Origin: Streptomyces katrae
Lineage (GTDB): Bacteria > Actinomycetota > Actinomycetes > Streptomycetales > Streptomycetaceae
NCBI RefSeq assembly: GCF_002028425.1
Contig: NZ_CP020042.1
Span: 1,054,001-1,118,000 of the forward strand
Direction: 5' to 3'
Length of the DNA: 64,000 bases
Shown here: positions 32,500-41,511 of the stretch, in pieces
Numbering within the stretch: position 1 is the stretch's first letter
Layout: every line of letters starts with the position of its first letter
The notes under the pieces: generated by a model
What the model was told of the DNA's origin: nothing
Seen by the model: the letters and a program-made list of their open reading frames with translations, nothing else
Databases searched by the model: none
Made by a program: the position numbers and the translations under genes

Positions 32500-33870
32500 G
32501 TGCTTCGTGTCGCCGTCGTCGGCTCGGGCCCCAGCGGGGTCTACGCCGCCCAGACACTGGTCGGGCAACGTGAGGTCCCGGGCGTCCGGGTCGACGTGCT
32601 GGACCGGCTGCCGGCCCCGTACGGCCTCGTCCGGTACGGGGTGGCCCCCGACCACGAGAAGATCAAGTCGCTGACCGGAAACCTGCGCTCGGTACTGGAG
32701 GACGAACGGATCCGCTTCCTCGGCAACGTGGAGGTCGGCGGCGCACCGCTGACCACCGCCCGGATGCTCGAGCTGTACCACGCGGTGGTGTACTGCGTCG
32801 GCGCGGCGCGGGACCGGCTGCTGGGGATCCCCGGCGAGGAGCTGGCCGGGGTGCACTCCGCGACGGCCTTCGTGTCCTGGTACAGCGGGCACCCGGACGC
32901 CGGCTCCTTCGACCTGGGCGGGGTCCGCTCCGCGGTGGTCGTGGGGGCGGGCAACGTCGCGGTGGACGTGACCCGGATCCTGGCCCGGGGTGCACCCGAG
33001 CTGGAGCCCACCGACATGCCCCAGCCGGCGCTGGGGGCGCTGGCCGACAGCGGGGTGCGGACGGTGGCGATGGTGGCCCGGCGCGGCCCCTCGCAGGCCA
33101 AGTTCACCACCAAGGAGCTCCGCGAACTGGGCACCCTGCCCGGGGTGGACGTCCGCACGGACCCCGCCGAACTGGCCCTGGACCCGGCGTACGCCGACCC
33201 GGCCGCGGCACAGGCCCTGCCGGCGGTGGCCCGGCGCAACCTGGAGGCGCTGCGCGGCTGGGCCGCGGCGGCGCAGCCGGGCGGGGAGGCCGGGCGGGAC
33301 ATCGCGCTGCGCTTCTACCTGCGCCCGGTGGAGGTGCTGGGCGGCCCGGACGGCCGGGTCCGCGGGATGCGCTTCGAACGGACCGCGCCGGACGGCAGGG
33401 GCGGGGTGAGCGGTACGGGCGCCTACGAGGACGTGGAGGCCCAGCTGGTGCTGCGCTCGGTGGGCTACCGGGGCGTCGCCCTCCCCGGCCTGCCCTTCGA
33501 CCCGGCCACCGGCACCGTCCCGCACGCGGCGGGCCGGGTGGTCCGCGCGGGCCGGGCCTCGGTCGGCGAGTACGTGGCGGGCTGGATCAAGCGCGGCCCG
33601 ACCGGGGTGATCGGCACCAACCGCCCCTGCGCCAAGGAAACGGTCTCCTCCCTGCTCCAGGACGCGGGCGCCCTGGCCCGCCGCGAGCTGCCCGGCGACC
33701 CCCTGGACGCCCTGCGGGCGGCGGGCCTGCGCCCGGTGGAATGGCACGGCTGGCTGGCCATCGAGGCGGCGGAGGAGGCGCTGGGCCGCTCCCTGGGCCG
33801 CCGCTCGGTGAAGATCCCAGACTGGGCGGGCCTGCAGGCCGCGGCGGGCCTACGGGACGGCGGCTCTTAG
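32500..33870 (+). CDS. FprA-type ferredoxin/adrenodoxin-NADP+ reductase
   Basis: A 456-residue FAD/NAD(P)-binding reductase starting at GTG 32500 with GGGAGGG upstream. It has the adrenodoxin-reductase pattern: RVAVVGSGPSGVYAA (FAD), RLPAPYGLVRYGVAPDHEKIK (diagnostic), VVVGAGNVAVDVTRIL (NADPH), RRGPSQAKFTTKELREL and the C-terminal WIKRGPTGVIGTNRPCAKETV. It passes electrons between NADPH and ferredoxin, typically for cytochrome P450s or other redox enzymes. No P450 or ferredoxin gene is adjacent. Its stop overlaps the convergent ArsR stop by four bases. Confidence 0.95.
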   Translation: MLRVAVVGSGPSGVYAAQTLVGQREVPGVRVDVLDRLPAPYGLVRYGVAPDHEKIKSLTGNLRSVLEDERIRFLGNVEVGGAPLTTARMLELYHAVVYCVGAARDRLLGIPGEELAGVHSATAFVSWYSGHPDAGSFDLGGVRSAVVVGAGNVAVDVTRILARGAPELEPTDMPQPALGALADSGVRTVAMVARRGPSQAKFTTKELRELGTLPGVDVRTDPAELALDPAYADPAAAQALPAVARRNLEALRGWAAAAQPGGEAGRDIALRFYLRPVEVLGGPDGRVRGMRFERTAPDGRGGVSGTGAYEDVEAQLVLRSVGYRGVALPGLPFDPATGTVPHAAGRVVRAGRASVGEYVAGWIKRGPTGVIGTNRPCAKETVSSLLQDAGALARRELPGDPLDALRAAGLRPVEWHGWLAIEAAEEALGRSLGRRSVKIPDWAGLQAAAGLRDGGS

Positions 33871-34223
33871 GCCCGCGGCTGCCCCAGTCGCGACTCCTGG
33901 GCGGCCGCGGCCGCCAGGAGGGTGTCGAGGAGGCCGGGGAAGAGGGACTGGAGCTCCTCGCGGCGGAGGCCGTTCATCTTGGCGGTGCCGCGGTAGGTCT
34001 GGCGCACGACGCCGCTCTCGCGCAGGACGCGGAAGTGGTGGGTGGTCGTGGACTTGGTGACCGGCAGGACGAAGTCCGAGCAGGCCAGCTCGACCTCCCG
34101 GTCGGCCAGCTCGCGCACGATGGAGAACCGGAGCGGGTCGGAGAGGGCGTGCAGCACCCCCTCCAGGCGGATCTCCTCCGGTCCCGGGTGGGCGAGGGCA
34201 CGGGGCGCGTCACGTTCCGTCAT
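33867..34223 (-). CDS. ArsR family (winged helix) regulator
   Basis: A 118-residue repressor starting at ATG 34223. The winged helix is clear: LEGVLHALSDPLRFSIVRELADREVELACSDF, TKSTTTHHFRVLRESGVVRQTYRGTAKMNGL. The metal-binding CxC motif of classical ArsR proteins is absent, so it probably senses an organic or redox signal. Palindromes of the form TACGA-N6-TCGTA lie upstream of this gene and of the next-upstream Old Yellow Enzyme gene, giving a small predicted regulon. Confidence 0.9.
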   Translation of the reverse strand: MTERDAPRALAHPGPEEIRLEGVLHALSDPLRFSIVRELADREVELACSDFVLPVTKSTTTHHFRVLRESGVVRQTYRGTAKMNGLRREELQSLFPGLLDTLLAAAAAQESRLGQPRA

Positions 34224-34276
34224 GTCCTGCTCCGCTCCTCGGGGTTCCGGCCGGGTCTTCGGGCCGGGGTTCCATG

Positions 34277-34294
34277 GTACGAGAACCTTCGTAC
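34277..34294. promoter_or_regulatory. Probable ArsR operator (GTACGA-N6-TCGTAC)
   Basis: A perfect six-base-arm inverted repeat with a six-base spacer, 54 bases upstream of the arsR-type gene. It has the same TACGA-N6-TCGTA core as the sites upstream of the Old Yellow Enzyme gene. Confidence 0.7.
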
Positions 34295-34348
34295 GACCGG
34301 CTCCCGTGTGCGGCGCGGGGCCCGGGTGCGCCCCGCGCCGCACACGGG

Positions 34349-35449
34349 TCACCAGGAGCGCCGGTACTGGCCGGGCACCGGGATCTCCGCTCCCAGCTCG
34401 GCGGCCGCGCGGCGGGCCCAGTAGGGGTCGCGCAGCAGTTCCCGGCCGAGGAGGACGGCGTCGGCCTCGCCGTTGGCCAGGATCTTCTCGGCCTGCTCCG
34501 GCTCGGTGATCAGCCCGACCGCCGCGACGGGCAGGGCGGTCTCGTTCTTGACGCGGGCGGCGAAGGGCACCTGGTAGCCGGGGCCCGTCGGGATCTTCAC
34601 GTGCGGGGCGAGGCCGCCGGTGGAGACGTCGAGGAGGTCCACGCCGTGCTCCCGCAGCAGGGCGGCCAGCCGGACCGTGTCGTCGGCGGTCCAGCCGTTC
34701 TCCTCCAGCCAGTCGGTGGCGGAGATGCGGAAGAACAGCGGGAGTTCCTCGGGCCACACCGCCCGGACGGCGTCGACGACCTCGACGGCGAAGCGGGTGC
34801 GGTTCTCGAAGGAGCCGCCGTAGGAGTCGGTGCGGCGGTTGCTGTGCGGGGAGAGGAACTCGCCGATGAGGTAGCCGTGGGCGCCGTGGATCTCCAGCAC
34901 CTCGTAGCCCGCGGCGAGGGCGCGCCCGGCGGCGGCCGCGAACAGGCCGGTGATCTCGTGGATCTCCTCGGTGGTGAGCGCGTGCGGCACGGGGTGGCCC
35001 TCGTCGAACGCCACGGCGCTGGGGGCGCTGGGCCGCCAGCCGTGGGCCTCGGGGCCGACCGGGCCGCCGCCGTTCCAGGGCTGGTCGGTGGAGGCCTTGC
35101 GGCCGGCGTGCCCGATCTGGATGCCGGGGACCGCTCCCTGGGACTTGACGAAGGCGGTGATCCGGCGGAGGGCCGCCACCTGGGTGTCGTTCCAGATGCC
35201 GAGGTCGTAGGGGCTGATCCGGCCCTCCGGGGAGACGGCGGTGGCCTCCTGGATGATCAGGCCGGTGCCGCCGGTGGCGCGGGCCGCGTAGTGGGCGAAG
35301 TGCCATTCGAGGGCCACGCCCGCGTTCGGGCCGAAGGCCTCGGCGCTGTACTGGCACATCGGCGCCATCCAGATCCGGTTCGGGATGGTCACCGAGCGGA
35401 GGGTGTAGGGCTGGAAGAGGGCGGCGAAGGCAGCGGGTGCGGCACTCAT
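34349..35449 (-). CDS. NADH:flavin oxidoreductase (Old Yellow Enzyme, YqjM-like)
   Basis: A 366-residue FMN-dependent ene-reductase starting at ATG 35449, with GGAGAA upstream. It has the YqjM class features: IWMAPMCQYSAEAF with the redox-tuning cysteine, IQIGHAGRKAS with the substrate-binding histidine, EIHGAHGYLIGEFLSPHSNRRTDSYGGSFENR and the C-terminal VAAVGLITEPEQAEKILANGEADAVLLGRELL FMN site. It reduces activated C=C bonds using NAD(P)H. Three inverted repeats upstream match the one in front of the ArsR gene, so ArsR probably represses it until an electrophile is present. Confidence 0.94.
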   Translation of the reverse strand: MSAAPAAFAALFQPYTLRSVTIPNRIWMAPMCQYSAEAFGPNAGVALEWHFAHYAARATGGTGLIIQEATAVSPEGRISPYDLGIWNDTQVAALRRITAFVKSQGAVPGIQIGHAGRKASTDQPWNGGGPVGPEAHGWRPSAPSAVAFDEGHPVPHALTTEEIHEITGLFAAAAGRALAAGYEVLEIHGAHGYLIGEFLSPHSNRRTDSYGGSFENRTRFAVEVVDAVRAVWPEELPLFFRISATDWLEENGWTADDTVRLAALLREHGVDLLDVSTGGLAPHVKIPTGPGYQVPFAARVKNETALPVAAVGLITEPEQAEKILANGEADAVLLGRELLRDPYWARRAAAELGAEIPVPGQYRRSW

Positions 35450-35496
35450 GGGGTTCTCCAGATGTCACCGGACGCGCACCGGTCGGTGCGGCGCTA

Positions 35497-35549
35497 AGTA
35501 CGAGAAACACCGTACTACGAAATCTCTCGTAGTACGAGACCTTACGTAC
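35497..35549. promoter_or_regulatory. Cluster of ArsR boxes upstream of the Old Yellow Enzyme gene
   Basis: Three overlapping inverted repeats: AGTACG-N8-CGTACT (35497-35516), TACTACGA-N6-TCGTAGTA (35513-35534) and GTACG-N8-CGTAC (35532-35549). AGTACGAGA is also directly repeated at 35497 and 35531. The central site has the same spacing as the site before the ArsR gene. Confidence 0.7.
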
Positions 35550-35670
35550 AAAGGGTGTCCGGCTCCGTCTCAGGGGTCCCGGCCCCGCCTCGCCGGGCAA
35601 TGTCGGTGGGCGGGTGCAGACTGGCGGGAAAGCACCCGCAACAGGACAAGGACGTCCGGAGGTGTCGGCC

Positions 35671-36759
35671 ATGACCGACGTGATGCTGCTCGCCGGGACC
35701 CGCAAGGGGCTGTTCATCGGCCGCCGCCGGGGCGCCGGCCCCTGGAGCTGGGAGGGGCCGCAGTTCAACGCCCAGGCCGTCTCGGCGGTGGCCATCGACG
35801 CGCGGGGCCCGGTCCCCCGGCTGCTGGCGGCCGGGGACAGCGCGCACTGGGGGCCGTCGGTGTTCCGCTCCGACGACCTGGGGGCGAGCTGGCAGGAGCC
35901 GGCCGCGCCCGCCGTGAAGTTCCCCAAGGACACCGGCGCCTCCCTGGAGCGGATCTGGCAGCTGCACCCGGCCGGCCCGGAGGCCCCCGGGGTGGTCTAC
36001 GCGGGCACGGAACCGGCCGCGCTGTTCCGCTCGTCCGACCGGGGCGAGTCCTTCGAGCTGGTCCGGCCCCTGTGGGAGCATCCGACCCGCTCCGCGTGGG
36101 TCCCGGGCGGCGGCGGGGAGGGCCTGCACACGGTGATCACCTACCCGGCGGACCCGGCGGCGGTGACGGTGGCGGTCTCCACGGCCGGCGTGTTCCGCAC
36201 CCGGGACGGCGGCGCGAGCTGGACCCCGGCCAACCACGGGGTCTCGGCGGTTTTCCTGCCCGATCCGCACCCGGAGTTCGGCCAGTGCGTCCACAAGATC
36301 GCCCAGGACGCCGGGGACCCGGCCCGGCTCTACCTCCAGAACCACTGGGGCGTCTACCGCAGCGACGACGCGGGCACCGAGTGGACCGACATCGGCTCCG
36401 GCCTGCCCTCCGACTTCGGCTTCGCCGTCGCCGCCCACCCCCACCGGGCGGACACGGCCTACCTGTTCCCGCTCAACGCCGACTCCGACCGGGTCCCGGC
36501 CGGACACCGCTGCCGCGTCTTCCGCACCCGCGACGCCGGCGCCACCTGGGAACCCCTGGTCAAGGGCCTGCCCGACGGGGACCACTACGGCACGGTGCTG
36601 CGGGACGCCCTGTGCACGGACGACGCCGACCCGGCCGGCATCTACTTCGGCAACCGCAACGGCGAGCTGTACGCCAGCGACGACGACGGCGACAGCTGGC
36701 GGCTGCTGGCCGAACACCTCCCGGACGTGCTCTGCGTCCGGGCCGCCGTGCTGCCCTGA
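35671..36759 (+). CDS. Sialidase-like Asp-box beta-propeller protein
   Basis: A 362-residue protein starting at ATG 35671, with GGAGG 10 bases upstream. Six Asp-box repeats (S/T-x-D-x-G-x-x-W/F) are regularly spaced: RSDDLGASW, RSSDRGESF, RTRDGGASW, RSDDAGTEW, RTRDAGATW and ASDDDGDSW, typical of BNR/VPS10-like or photosystem assembly-like propellers. The catalytic Arg triad and Tyr of true sialidases is not evident, and there is no signal peptide, so a glycosidase function is doubtful. Such cytosolic proteins are common in Streptomyces with unknown role. Confidence 0.85.
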   Translation: MTDVMLLAGTRKGLFIGRRRGAGPWSWEGPQFNAQAVSAVAIDARGPVPRLLAAGDSAHWGPSVFRSDDLGASWQEPAAPAVKFPKDTGASLERIWQLHPAGPEAPGVVYAGTEPAALFRSSDRGESFELVRPLWEHPTRSAWVPGGGGEGLHTVITYPADPAAVTVAVSTAGVFRTRDGGASWTPANHGVSAVFLPDPHPEFGQCVHKIAQDAGDPARLYLQNHWGVYRSDDAGTEWTDIGSGLPSDFGFAVAAHPHRADTAYLFPLNADSDRVPAGHRCRVFRTRDAGATWEPLVKGLPDGDHYGTVLRDALCTDDADPAGIYFGNRNGELYASDDDGDSWRLLAEHLPDVLCVRAAVLP

Positions 36760-36799
36760 CCTCCCGCCCCGGGGCCGGGCATCTGGGAGGCTGACGGGC

Positions 36800-37351
36800 A
36801 TGCACGCGTACACGCCCCTGGAACTGCGCCAGTTGACCCGGCCCGAGGAGGTCACCCCGGAGCTCCGCAAGGAGCTCGCCGGCTGCTGGGAGGAGGTGGT
36901 CAACTCCGGCGGCGCCGTCATCGCCGCCGGGTTCCCGCTGCCTCCCGTGGACCGCTCCCACGTCGCCCCCGTGGTCGACGGGCTCGTCCGCGCCCTCGAC
37001 CCCGCTCTCGCCAGGATGCTCGTCGCGGTCTCCGGCGGAGCGCTCGCCGGCTGGCTGGTCGTCCGCCGCGAACGCCACCCGCTCATCGCCCACCGGGGCA
37101 CCGTCAACCACGTCCAGACCCTCCCCCGGCTGCGCGGGCAGGGGATCGCCACCGCCCTGATGCACCGGGTCGCGGAGGTCGCCCGCGCCGAAATGGGCCT
37201 GGAACGCCTGGAGATCGCCGTCCGGGGCGGCCTCGGGCTGGAGGGGTTCTACCGGGGGCTGGGCTGGGCGGAGGTGGGCCGCTGGCCGGGCGCGCTGCGG
37301 GTCGCGCCCGGCGACGACCGGGACGAGATCCTGATGACCCTCGTCCTCTGA
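36800..37351 (+). CDS. GNAT family N-acetyltransferase
   Basis: A 183-residue acetyltransferase starting at ATG 36800, 40 bases after the Asp-box gene on the same strand, possibly in one transcript. The acetyl-CoA motif is VQTLPRLRGQGIATALMHRVAEVARAEMGLERLEI (about 113-148), with the fold's final strands in EGFYRGLGWAEVGRWPGALRV. Substrate unknown. Confidence 0.9.
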   Translation: MHAYTPLELRQLTRPEEVTPELRKELAGCWEEVVNSGGAVIAAGFPLPPVDRSHVAPVVDGLVRALDPALARMLVAVSGGALAGWLVVRRERHPLIAHRGTVNHVQTLPRLRGQGIATALMHRVAEVARAEMGLERLEIAVRGGLGLEGFYRGLGWAEVGRWPGALRVAPGDDRDEILMTLVL

Positions 37352-37372
37352 CAAAAAAGCCCAGCGGGGGTT

Positions 37373-37388
37373 ACGGTCTTATGACCGT
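37373..37388. promoter_or_regulatory. Inverted repeat before the PLP operon (ACGGTC-N4-GACCGT)
   Basis: Perfect six-base arms around TTAT, 46 bases before the first gene of the PLP-enzyme operon and 22 after the GNAT stop. Position fits an operator over the promoter; a terminator for the GNAT gene is the alternative. Confidence 0.5.
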
Positions 37389-37433
37389 TTGCCGACACCG
37401 GTACGCATTCCTCGGCGGAGAGGAACAGCTGGG

Positions 37434-38948
37434 ATGAGCAACGACCCCATGAACGGCGGCCCTTCGCACAGCGGCTCCTTGTCCCCTCCCTTGTACCTGG
37501 AACCGAGGCTCGCACCGCGCACGGCGGCCCTGCTGGAGTCGCCGGCGTTCCTGCACGGCCTCGTCGACGCCCTCGGATCGCCCCTCAACGTGATCCTGCC
37601 CGACCAGATCGCCGACAACGTCCGGGGCTTTCACGAGGTGTTCGCCCGCCACCGGCTCAGCGGGCGGATCTTCTTCGCGCACAAGGCTAACCGCTCCAGC
37701 GCCCTCGTCCGCCGGCTGACCACCACCGGCGCGGCCCTCGACGCCGCCTCCCTCGGGGAGTTGCGGCACGCCCTGGGCTCCGGGTTCGCCGGAGCCGAGG
37801 TCATGGCCACCGGCCCCAAGGACCCCGACTTCCTCTGGCTCGCCGCCCGCAGCGGGACCCTGGTCAACGCCGACGGCGCGGACGAGCTGGAGCGGGCGGC
37901 GGCCCTGGTGCGGGCACACGGGCTGCCCCGCCTGCGCGTGCTGGTACGGCTGTCCGGGTTCGAGGCGCCCGGGGCCCGGCGGCTCTCGCGCCGCAGCCGC
38001 TTCGGCACCCCCGTGAAGTCCCTGCACCGGCTGCTCGACGTCCTCGACCGCCACCGCGGCGAGCTGGAGCCCGTCGGGGTCGGCTACCACCTCGACACCA
38101 CCAGCGTGGAGGAGAAGGCCGCGGCGCTGGAGGGCTGCCTGCACGCCATGGAGGAGTTGCGCCTCCGCCGCTTCCAGCCGCGGGCCATCGACGTCGGCGG
38201 CGGCTTCGGCGTCGGCTACCTGGCCCACGCCGCCCAGTGGGAGCGCTACACCACCGAGCTGACCCGCGCCGTGCTGGGCGCCCGTCCGCCCCTGACCTGG
38301 GGCGGGCACGGCTACGGCCTGCGCGCCGAGAACGGCACCCTCCGCGGCGCCCTCGGCCTCTACCCGGCCCATCGCACCACCGCGGGCCCCGGCTACCTCG
38401 ACGAACTCCTCTCCCTCCCGGCCCCGGGCCTGGGCCGCCCCCTGGGCACCCTGCTCCTGGAGGGCCTTTACGAGCTCTACGCAGAACCGGGCCGCGCCCT
38501 GGCCGACCAGTGCGGGCTCACCCTGGGCAGGGTCCTGGAGGTGCGGTCCTCCGGCGGCGGGGAGAGCCTGGTCCGGCTGGCGATGAACGCCGGCGACGTC
38601 AGCCTGGAGGACCACGGCGTCCTCGTGGACCCGGTGCTCCTGCCCCGCGCGCCCTCCCCGCCCGGCGGTCCGGTCCCGGTCGCGGTGCACCTCATGGGCA
38701 ACCTCTGCCTGGAGTCGGACCTGATCACCCGCCGGACCGTGTTCCTGCCCCGGCAGCCGCACCCCGGCGACCTCCTCGCCTTCGCCAACACCGCCGGGTA
38801 CTGCATGGACTTCGGCGCGACCCGCGCCCAGGGGCAGGCCCTCGCGCGCAAGGTCGCCGTCCACCGGGAGGGGGCGGACGGCGACTGGCAGTGGTGCCTG
38901 GACGAGCAGTACTGGCCTTTCACACGTACGGGGGAAGCGCAGGGATGA
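37434..38948 (+). CDS. Y4yA family PLP-dependent (fold type III) decarboxylase-like enzyme
   Basis: A 504-residue enzyme starting at ATG 37434, with GAGAGGAAC upstream. It belongs to the ornithine/diaminopimelate decarboxylase superfamily: PLP lysine K84 in IFFAHKANRSS, the glycine-rich phosphate site DVGGGFGVGYL, and the C-terminal CLESD motif at about 425 supplying the active-site cysteine and aspartate from the dimer partner. It matches the family named after rhizobial Y4yA, whose substrate is not established. It probably decarboxylates an amino acid. Its stop overlaps the next start (ATGA), the first of several coupled junctions. Confidence 0.88.
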   Translation: MSNDPMNGGPSHSGSLSPPLYLEPRLAPRTAALLESPAFLHGLVDALGSPLNVILPDQIADNVRGFHEVFARHRLSGRIFFAHKANRSSALVRRLTTTGAALDAASLGELRHALGSGFAGAEVMATGPKDPDFLWLAARSGTLVNADGADELERAAALVRAHGLPRLRVLVRLSGFEAPGARRLSRRSRFGTPVKSLHRLLDVLDRHRGELEPVGVGYHLDTTSVEEKAAALEGCLHAMEELRLRRFQPRAIDVGGGFGVGYLAHAAQWERYTTELTRAVLGARPPLTWGGHGYGLRAENGTLRGALGLYPAHRTTAGPGYLDELLSLPAPGLGRPLGTLLLEGLYELYAEPGRALADQCGLTLGRVLEVRSSGGGESLVRLAMNAGDVSLEDHGVLVDPVLLPRAPSPPGGPVPVAVHLMGNLCLESDLITRRTVFLPRQPHPGDLLAFANTAGYCMDFGATRAQGQALARKVAVHREGADGDWQWCLDEQYWPFTRTGEAQG

Positions 38949-40264
38949 GGTACGACAGCATCACCGAAGCCATCGGCGGGACACCGCTGGTCCGCATCGA
39001 CCCGGCCGTACACGGCCTGCGCCACATCGACCTCTACGCCAAGCTGGAGATGCTCAACCCCTTCGGCTCGCTCAAGGACCGGGCCGCCTGGAACATGACC
39101 CGTGACGAGCTCGCCGGCGCCGCGGAGCGCGGCGAGACGGTCGTGGAACTGTCCAGCGGGAACACCGCCAAGGCCCTGGCCCTGATCGCCGGACTGCACG
39201 GGCTGGCGTTCAAGAGCGTCACCAACCGGATGCGGATCCCCGAGGTCAAGGACCTGCTCCTGCTGCTCGGCGCCGAGATCGAGGAGCTGCCCGGGCGCAG
39301 CGAATGCCTCGACCCGACCGACGAGGACGATCCGCTGACCCTCTTCCACCGGCAGCTGAACCTCCCTGGCAGCGCGCACCTGCACACCGACCAGTACTTC
39401 AACGTCCTCAACACCGAGGCCCACGCCTCCGGGACCGGCCCGGAGATCATCGCCGATCTGGACGGCCGGGCCCCCGACTGGTTCGTGGCCTGCGTGGGCA
39501 CGGCCGGTTCCTCCACCGGGGTGGCGCGGGCGCTGCGCGCTCACGATCCGGCGGTGCGCGTCGTGGGCCTGGTCGGGGAGAAGTCGGACTTCATCCCGGG
39601 CATCCGCACCATCGACGAGGTGCAGGAGGTCGGGATCTTCGACCCGGCGACGTACGACACCCTGGAGCCGGTGGGCTCCGACGAGGCCATCGAGGGGATG
39701 CTGACGCTGCTGCGCCGCTGCGGGCTGCTCTCCGGGCCGACCGGCGGGGCCGCGTACTTCGGCGCGGTCCGCCATCTGCGGGAGGTGGACGCCGGGCTGA
39801 CGGAGCGCAGGACGGCGGTGTTCATCGTCTGCGACCGGGTGGAGAGCTACGTCGGCTATGTACGGCGGCGCCGCCCGGACCTGATGGGGCTGCCTCCCGT
39901 GCGGAACTCGGTGGCCACGCTGACCGAGGCGGAGGTGGCCTCGGCCGCCGTGATCGGGGTGGACGAGGCCCGCAAGTGGATCGCGGAGCGCCAGCCGCTG
40001 GTCGTGGACCTGCGCGGGCCCTTCGCGTACGCCGCGCTGCACATCGAGGGGTCGGTGAACATCGTGGACGGGCTCTTCGAGGAACTCCTGCGGGGCGGGC
40101 TGCCGTTCGGCCGGAGCCGGCCGGTCCTGCTGGCCTGCCCGGTGGGTGAGAAGTCGGCCCGGTACGCGGCCCTGCTGACCCGGATGGGACATCCCGACGT
40201 CCGCAGCCTGGCCGGCGGGATCATCGCCTGGCGGGACGCCGGCGCTCCCCTGGTGCGTGACTGA
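38945..40264 (+). CDS. Cysteine synthase-like PLP enzyme fused to a rhodanese domain
   Basis: A 439-residue fusion starting at ATG 38945 (ATGA overlap with the gene before). Residues 1-310 are a fold type II PLP enzyme: K44 in NPFGSLKDRAA, the substrate loop SSGNTAKAL and the phosphate site VGTAGSSTG. Residues about 335-439 are a rhodanese domain with VVDLRGPFAYAALHIEGSVNI and an active-site loop CPVGEK (C398). The pairing suggests that sulfur carried as a rhodanese persulfide is used by, or taken from, the PLP domain to make or break a C-S bond. The exact reaction is unknown. Confidence 0.88.
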   Translation: MRYDSITEAIGGTPLVRIDPAVHGLRHIDLYAKLEMLNPFGSLKDRAAWNMTRDELAGAAERGETVVELSSGNTAKALALIAGLHGLAFKSVTNRMRIPEVKDLLLLLGAEIEELPGRSECLDPTDEDDPLTLFHRQLNLPGSAHLHTDQYFNVLNTEAHASGTGPEIIADLDGRAPDWFVACVGTAGSSTGVARALRAHDPAVRVVGLVGEKSDFIPGIRTIDEVQEVGIFDPATYDTLEPVGSDEAIEGMLTLLRRCGLLSGPTGGAAYFGAVRHLREVDAGLTERRTAVFIVCDRVESYVGYVRRRRPDLMGLPPVRNSVATLTEAEVASAAVIGVDEARKWIAERQPLVVDLRGPFAYAALHIEGSVNIVDGLFEELLRGGLPFGRSRPVLLACPVGEKSARYAALLTRMGHPDVRSLAGGIIAWRDAGAPLVRD

Positions 40265-41465
40265 CGTGGCCGCCCCCGCCGCCGAGCTGGCGGCCCTCGC
40301 CGACTGGCAGCGGCCGCTGCGCGCCCAGTTCCCGATCCTCGCGGGGCAACCGGACCTGGTCTACCTGGACAGCGCCGCGACCTCCCAGAAGCCCCAGCCC
40401 GTCCTGGACGCCGTGCAGAGGTACCTGACCACCTCCAACGCCAACGCGGCACGCGGCTCCTACCCGTGGGCCAACACCACGACGGCGCTGGTGGAGGGCG
40501 CCCGGGAGCGGGTCAAGCGCTTCCTGGGCGATCCGGATCCGCAGCGTTCCTCGGTCCACTTCACCAGCGGGACCACGGAGGGGCTGAGGGTCGTCGCCCG
40601 GGACTGGCTGCCGTCCCTGCTCGTCGACGGGGACGAGATCGTCGTCCCGTTCGCCGACCACCAGGCGAACCTGTCGCCCTGGCTGGAGGCCCGGGACCTG
40701 CTGGCCCGCCAGGGGGTGCGGGTCCGGGTCCGGGAGCTGCCGTACCAGGCGGCTTCCGGGGACTACGACCCTCGGGCGCTGGCGGCGGTCACCGGGCCCC
40801 GGACCCGTTTCGTGGCCGTCACCCACGTCCACCACGTCTACGGCGCCGACATGAACGTGCACCGGATCCGGCAGGTGGTCGGGCCGCAGGTGCCGATCTG
40901 TCTGGACGCGGCGCAGAGCATCGGGCACCTGCCGGTCTCGGTGGCCGGTCTGGACGTGGACTTCGTGGTGTTCTCCGGGCACAAGGCGATGGCCCTGCCG
41001 GGGACGGGGGCGGTCTGGGCCCGGGGACTGCGCGGCCCGCGGCTGAGGCCCGGCGGCTGGAGCGGGACCCCCAACACGGCCGGGATCGCGAGCCTGACCG
41101 CTGCCCTGGACTGGCTGGACGCCGCCGGTCTCGGGCGGATCGAGCGCTGGACGGTCGCCCTGACGGCGCTGCTGACCGACGGGCTGGCCCGGATGGACGC
41201 CTACGAGGTGCTCGGCTGCCGGACCAGTCTGGCGGCGGGGTCCCGGGTCCAGCGGCGCCGCAGCCTGGTCACCTTCCGGCACCGGGGGATCGACTCCCGC
41301 GACCTCGGGTTCATCCTCTTCAGCCGCGGGTTCATGGTGCGCACCGACGGCCACTGCCAGGCGGGGCGGGGCGCGGAGGAGGGCTCCGTGCGCGTCAGCC
41401 TGCACGTGCACAACACCCCCGGGGAGGTGGAGGAGCTCCTCGCCACCCTCGCCAGTCTGCAATGA
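40257..41465 (+). CDS. Aminotransferase class V / cysteine desulfurase-like enzyme
   Basis: A 402-residue fold type I PLP enzyme starting at GTG 40257, overlapping the preceding gene by eight bases. SufS-like motifs are present: YLDSAATSQKPQPVLDAV, THVHHVYGADMNVH, the PLP lysine K243 in VVFSGHKAMALPGTG and a cysteine (C367) in RTDGHCQAG at the place of the persulfide-carrying cysteine of cysteine desulfurases. No SufU/SufE or Fe-S assembly gene is nearby, so sulfur probably goes to the rhodanese-fused partner. A selenocysteine lyase or transaminase role is an alternative. Confidence 0.88.
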   Translation: MTDVAAPAAELAALADWQRPLRAQFPILAGQPDLVYLDSAATSQKPQPVLDAVQRYLTTSNANAARGSYPWANTTTALVEGARERVKRFLGDPDPQRSSVHFTSGTTEGLRVVARDWLPSLLVDGDEIVVPFADHQANLSPWLEARDLLARQGVRVRVRELPYQAASGDYDPRALAAVTGPRTRFVAVTHVHHVYGADMNVHRIRQVVGPQVPICLDAAQSIGHLPVSVAGLDVDFVVFSGHKAMALPGTGAVWARGLRGPRLRPGGWSGTPNTAGIASLTAALDWLDAAGLGRIERWTVALTALLTDGLARMDAYEVLGCRTSLAAGSRVQRRRSLVTFRHRGIDSRDLGFILFSRGFMVRTDGHCQAGRGAEEGSVRVSLHVHNTPGEVEELLATLASLQ

Positions 41466-41511
41466 TTTCCATGAGCGGATCGGCTTCGGTGGCGGAGGCA
41501 GTGCGAACGGC

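Noticed and set aside
35671..36759. True sialidase
   Set aside because: Asp-boxes are present, but I could not find the catalytic Arg triad and Tyr, and there is no export signal.
37352..37388. Factor-independent terminator with an A/T tract after the GNAT gene
   Set aside because: A run of A follows the stop but there is no GC stem before it; the nearby ACGGTC/GACCGT repeat is better placed as an operator of the PLP operon.
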